DNA from: Deltaproteobacteria bacterium
Lineage (GTDB): Bacteria; Myxococcota_A; Polyangia; Haliangiales; Haliangiaceae
NCBI GenBank assembly: GCA_020630875.1
Contig: JAHDIH010000005.1
Coordinates: 186,001-250,000 of the forward strand
DNA length: 64,000 nt
Direction: 5' to 3'
A model generated the notes under the pieces. That model made no database searches, was not told where the DNA came from, and saw only the letters and a program-made list of their open reading frames with translations. This document shows positions 61,063-64,000 of this stretch, in pieces (the first letter of the stretch is position 1; every line of letters begins with the position of its first letter). The translations under genes and the position numbers were made by a program.

Positions 61063-62419
61063 CTTCTGTGGCTTCTTTCAGCGCTTCTGCAAAAGTAGGG
61101 TGCGCGTGTACTGTATACACTAAGCTTTGCGCATTTACCTCAGTAGTTTTGGCGAGTGTCATTTCTCCGATGAGATCGGTGACCGCTGGTCCGATCAAGT
61201 GGGCACCTAGTAACGCACCGTTATCTTTCCTATATAAGGTCTTAACGAAGCCCGGGTACTCTCCAGCCGCCATGGTTTTTCCTAACGGTTTAAATGGAAA
61301 CTTACCAACGTTGAACTCGATTCCTTGTTTGACGCATTCGCGTTCGGTCATTCCGACACTGGCGATCTCCGGATGGCAGTATGTGCATGCGGGAATACTA
61401 TCGTAAGGAATGGGGGAAGGGGCTAAACCAGCAAGGTGTTCGGCTGCAAAGACGCCTTCCGCACTCGCTACGTGCGCCAGCGCTGGCGGTCCGGTTACAT
61501 CACCGATGGCGTAAATACTCGCAACCATGGTTTGTAGTGATTCGTCAGTTTCAATAAATCCTCGTTCCACTCCGATGCCTAGGCTGTCCAACCCAAGGTT
61601 TTCGACGTTGCCGGAAATTCCGGCTGCTACCAAAACGATTTCCGCTTCTAGCGGGGTGCTTGCTCCGCCAGAGGCTGGTTCTGCGGTAAGAAGCACGTTG
61701 CTGGATGATTTAATGGCGCTGGTTACTTTCGTTCCGGTAAGGATCTTTATGCCGTGTTTAGTCAGTGCTTTGGCAAGTTCTGCGCTGATGTCATCGTCTT
61801 CAACAGGAACGATTCGATCTTGATACTCAACAATTGTCACTTCTGTACCAAGTGCCGCGTAGAACGAGCCGAACTCTACGCCAATGGCACCGCCGCCAAT
61901 AACCACCATCGATTTAGGAACCTTCTCGAGAGTCATCGCTTTGCGATAGTCGATGATTTGTTTTCCGTCGAACTCAAGCCCAGGCAGCTGTCTTGCTCTC
62001 GCGCCCGTTGCGACAATAATGTGCGCTGCAGAAAGCATTTTTTCGCCAACGGTGACTTGGTGAGGACTCGCCAAACTAGCGGTACCAACAATGTTCTCGA
62101 TATTGTTTTTACGTAGCAGGTAACCTACGCCTTTATTGATTTTGCTAGAGATGCCGCGACTTCGCTTAATCATTGCGTCAAAATCAAATCTTACGTTGTC
62201 AACCAGAACCCCAAATTGGTCGGCCTTGCGACAAAGCTCCAATACTTCCACGCTGCGAAGTAGGGCCTTTGTGGGAATGCATCCCCAGTTGAGGCAAATG
62301 CCACCAAGCTCTGCTTTTTCGATGCAGGCAACTTTCTTTCCCAGTTGAGAAGCCCGGATCGCCGCTACGTAACCACCAGGACCTCCGCCGATTACGATCA
62401 CATCATAGTCGAAGCTCAT
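61034..62419 (-). CDS. lpdA: dihydrolipoyl dehydrogenase (E3)
   Basis: A 461-residue flavoprotein that reoxidises the lipoyl arm of E2, transferring electrons to NAD. Motifs: FAD-binding VIVIGGGPGGYVAAIRAS, redox-active Cys pair in GGICLNWGCIPTKALL, NAD-binding MVVIGGGAIGVEFGSFYAAL, and the catalytic His-Glu in VHAHPTFAEALKEA. The start at ATG 62417-62419 overlaps the E2 stop by ATGA. It lies third in the pyruvate dehydrogenase operon, before lipA. Confidence 0.97.
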   Translation of the reverse strand: MSFDYDVIVIGGGPGGYVAAIRASQLGKKVACIEKAELGGICLNWGCIPTKALLRSVEVLELCRKADQFGVLVDNVRFDFDAMIKRSRGISSKINKGVGYLLRKNNIENIVGTASLASPHQVTVGEKMLSAAHIIVATGARARQLPGLEFDGKQIIDYRKAMTLEKVPKSMVVIGGGAIGVEFGSFYAALGTEVTIVEYQDRIVPVEDDDISAELAKALTKHGIKILTGTKVTSAIKSSSNVLLTAEPASGGASTPLEAEIVLVAAGISGNVENLGLDSLGIGVERGFIETDESLQTMVASIYAIGDVTGPPALAHVASAEGVFAAEHLAGLAPSPIPYDSIPACTYCHPEIASVGMTERECVKQGIEFNVGKFPFKPLGKTMAAGEYPGFVKTLYRKDNGALLGAHLIGPAVTDLIGEMTLAKTTEVNAQSLVYTVHAHPTFAEALKEATEDALGHAIHL

Positions 62420-63738
62420 AAGGATAGTAGCTCCGGCGTTTCTACAAGTTCTGCAAACTTTTGCAAAAGTACGGCCCCCATCGCGCCGTCGATGACGCGA
62501 TGATCGCATGAAAGCGTGACCGTCATAACTTTGCGTTCTGCCAGCCTACCATCTTTCAGGTAAGGTACATCTCTTGTACTGCCCACTGCCAAAATAGCTC
62601 CTTCAGGCGGATTGATAATCGCGGTAAACTCGCGAATTCCAAACATGCCGAGATTGGATACCGTAAAAGTCGAACCTTGAATCTCGGGAAGTTTTATCTT
62701 TCGTTCTCGTGCTCTAGACACCAAGTCCTTGCTTTCACTTGCAATAATACTTAGTCCTTTAATGTCTGCGTTACGAATGACAGGCGTAATGAGTCCATGC
62801 TCAGCAGCGACGGCAATGCCGATGTGAACCTCTTGAAAGTAGCGTATTTTGTCGCCGAGGAATGCCGCATTGCAATTTGGTGTTTCTCTTAACGCAAGCG
62901 CGATTGCTTTGACGATTAAATCGTTGACCGACACCTTGCCACGTCCCGCGAGAAGCTCATTAACTCGTTTTCGAAAAGCAAAGAACTGAGTTACTTCGAT
63001 GTCGCGAGTCAGGTAGAAATGAGGAGCGCTTTGTTTGGCGTCTACCATACGCTTGGCGATTGTTTTTCTGACACCGGACAAAGGTTCGTCTCTGTGAAGG
63101 ATTGATGCCGTTGGATCTGCGACGTCGGTAGAAACCAGTGCCGTTGCAGGTGCTGCCGCCGTCGCCGACGGTTGCGTCGTTACCGTTGGCGCAGCTGCGG
63201 GGCCTCCGTTCATTAGTGCTCGAATGTCTCGTTCTACGATTCTTCCTCCTGGCCCGCTTCCTAGAACCTGCCGGAGATCAATTCCGTGTTCGATGGCGAG
63301 TGACTTAGCAAGCGGAGATGCAAGTAGCTTTCCCCCGGCAGACGGAGAAGGTCTCGGAGCTGGGGGAGGCGGAGCAGCAGCTGCTTTGGCGGGCGGAGGG
63401 GCGACCGCCGCAGGAGGGGCTGTCGGAGTTTCAACCGTAGGGGCCGGGCTGGCGTGATTACCAGAAGCAAGCTGGGCAAGAAGGTCCGAGATGTCTTCGT
63501 TTTGCTCACCAAGAATCATCACCGGGCCACCCAACGTAACGGTGGCACCTTCCTCTACTAAAATCTTCAGCAAATAGCCGTCGTCTTCCAGGTTAAAGTC
63601 CATGTTCGCTTTGTCGGTTTCAACTTCGGCGACGAGCTCTCCGGGTTCGATATGGTCGCCTTCTTTTTTTGCCCAGCGAATCAGCACGCCTTCTTCCATC
63701 GTTGGCGAGAGTTTGGGAAGTCCGATAATTTCAGCCAT
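62416..63738 (-). CDS. dihydrolipoamide acetyltransferase (E2 of pyruvate dehydrogenase)
   Basis: A 440-residue protein starting at ATG 63736-63738. It has one lipoyl domain (GLPKLSPTMEEGVLIRW, lipoyl-lysine in VETDKANMDF), an Ala/Pro-rich swinging linker, an E3/E1-binding domain (ASPLAKSLAIEHGIDLRQV, GSGPGGRIVERDI), a second linker and the catalytic domain with SCDHRVIDGAMGA (His and Asp active site). Only one lipoyl domain is present, as in many alpha- and delta-proteobacterial E2 proteins. It follows the E1 beta gene by 4 bp. Confidence 0.95.
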   Translation of the reverse strand: MAEIIGLPKLSPTMEEGVLIRWAKKEGDHIEPGELVAEVETDKANMDFNLEDDGYLLKILVEEGATVTLGGPVMILGEQNEDISDLLAQLASGNHASPAPTVETPTAPPAAVAPPPAKAAAAPPPPAPRPSPSAGGKLLASPLAKSLAIEHGIDLRQVLGSGPGGRIVERDIRALMNGGPAAAPTVTTQPSATAAAPATALVSTDVADPTASILHRDEPLSGVRKTIAKRMVDAKQSAPHFYLTRDIEVTQFFAFRKRVNELLAGRGKVSVNDLIVKAIALALRETPNCNAAFLGDKIRYFQEVHIGIAVAAEHGLITPVIRNADIKGLSIIASESKDLVSRARERKIKLPEIQGSTFTVSNLGMFGIREFTAIINPPEGAILAVGSTRDVPYLKDGRLAERKVMTVTLSCDHRVIDGAMGAVLLQKFAELVETPELLSL

Positions 63739-63742
63739 TTTG

Positions 63743-64000
63743 TTACTCCAAGTAAAGTGCGCGCTTACAAGCGGCAACTACATCTTCAATTTGTGGTTGT
63801 ACTTCAATTTCTAGGTTGCGTGCGTAGGGCATAGGAACGTCTTCTGAGGTCACCCGTTCGATGGGGGCATCAAGATAATCCATGCAGTGCTTTTGCAGGC
63901 GGTAGGCAACTTCGGCTCCGACTCCGCAATGGGGCCAACCGATTTCAACAATTACGGCACGGCCTGTTTTTTGCACGCTGCGTATAATGGTTTCTTCATC
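63743..64000 (-). CDS. pdhB: pyruvate dehydrogenase E1 component beta subunit, C-terminal end (partial)
   Basis: The last 85 codons of a gene that continues beyond the window. Residues TGRAVIVEIGWPHCGVGAEV and DAPIERVTSEDVPMPYARN followed by a short tail are typical of the C-terminal transketolase-like domain of E1 beta. It is the most upstream visible gene of the operon running E1 beta, E2, E3, lipA; the alpha subunit is expected just outside. Confidence 0.92.
   Translation of the reverse strand, partial: DEETIIRSVQKTGRAVIVEIGWPHCGVGAEVAYRLQKHCMDYLDAPIERVTSEDVPMPYARNLEIEVQPQIEDVVAACKRALYLE

Overview
This window looks like chromosomal DNA from a free-living, Gram-negative member of the Myxococcota or a related delta-proteobacterial-type lineage with a large lipoprotein complement. 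I infer this from gene content: Cys-rich DUF4215-type and eight-cysteine lipoproteins, two eukaryotic-like Ser/Thr kinases, a TatT-type TRAP transporter, TolQ/TolR-type motor genes, a bacterial histone-fold protein and a class A penicillin-binding protein. G+C looks close to half by eye, which is low for classical Myxococcota. I ran no database search, so family names come from recognising motifs and species placement is tentative. Coding density is very high, GTG and TTG starts are common, and almost every convergent gene pair overlaps at its stop codons.

Layout. 1-2.9 kb: end of an Mrp/ApbC ATPase, a small Rieske protein, then three tandem copies (one truncated) of a toxin-like family resembling Ntox44. 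2.9-8.6 kb: aroC coupled to a Kazal-like lipoprotein, a 911-residue TPR membrane protein, a possible sigma-factor remnant and two small lipoproteins. 8.6-24.4 kb: a long radical SAM protein with a C-terminal DUF2344-like part, a giant 2158-residue protein without a signal peptide, a Cys-rich/lamin-tail lipoprotein, a second related radical SAM protein, a glutamine amidotransferase, an M61 peptidase and a TauE-like permease. 24.4-33.1 kb: MATE exporter, argS, a response regulator, a zinc-ribbon/histone-fold protein, a YchJ-like protein, valS and a DUF2625 protein. 33.1-35.9 kb: an operon of ECF sigma factor, membrane protein with a dockerin-like module, cohesin-like secreted protein and VIT-domain lipoprotein, just downstream of tRNA-Ala(GGC). 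36-43.4 kb: rarA, a PilZ-like protein, and a TRAP operon (TatT, DctP, DctQ, DctM) ending in a UbiA-type prenyltransferase. 43.4-47.3 kb: GGDEF protein, gpsA, a non-RD kinase and a lipoprotein. 47.3-51.5 kb: ExbB/TolQ, two ExbD/TolR proteins, a polytopic membrane protein and two paralogous lipoproteins. 51.6-58.7 kb: a cytochrome-like lipoprotein, PBP1A, a periplasmic TPR protein, an unknown protein, a DHH-like protein and cysE. 58.8-64 kb: a second Ser/Thr kinase and the pyruvate dehydrogenase operon (E1 beta, E2, E3, lipA).

How the genes fit together. The clearest functional units are the pyruvate dehydrogenase operon with its own lipoyl synthase; the TRAP uptake operon, which contains all four components; the ExbB/ExbD/ExbD motor cluster, arranged like the TolQ/TolR-type motors of myxobacterial gliding; and the sigma/dockerin/cohesin-like/VIT operon, whose members are linked by 4-bp ATGA overlaps. 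The last of these, the tandem toxin-like genes, the giant protein and the zinc-ribbon histone are the least ordinary content here. I saw no CRISPR array, no insertion sequence, no rRNA and no convincing rho-independent terminator.
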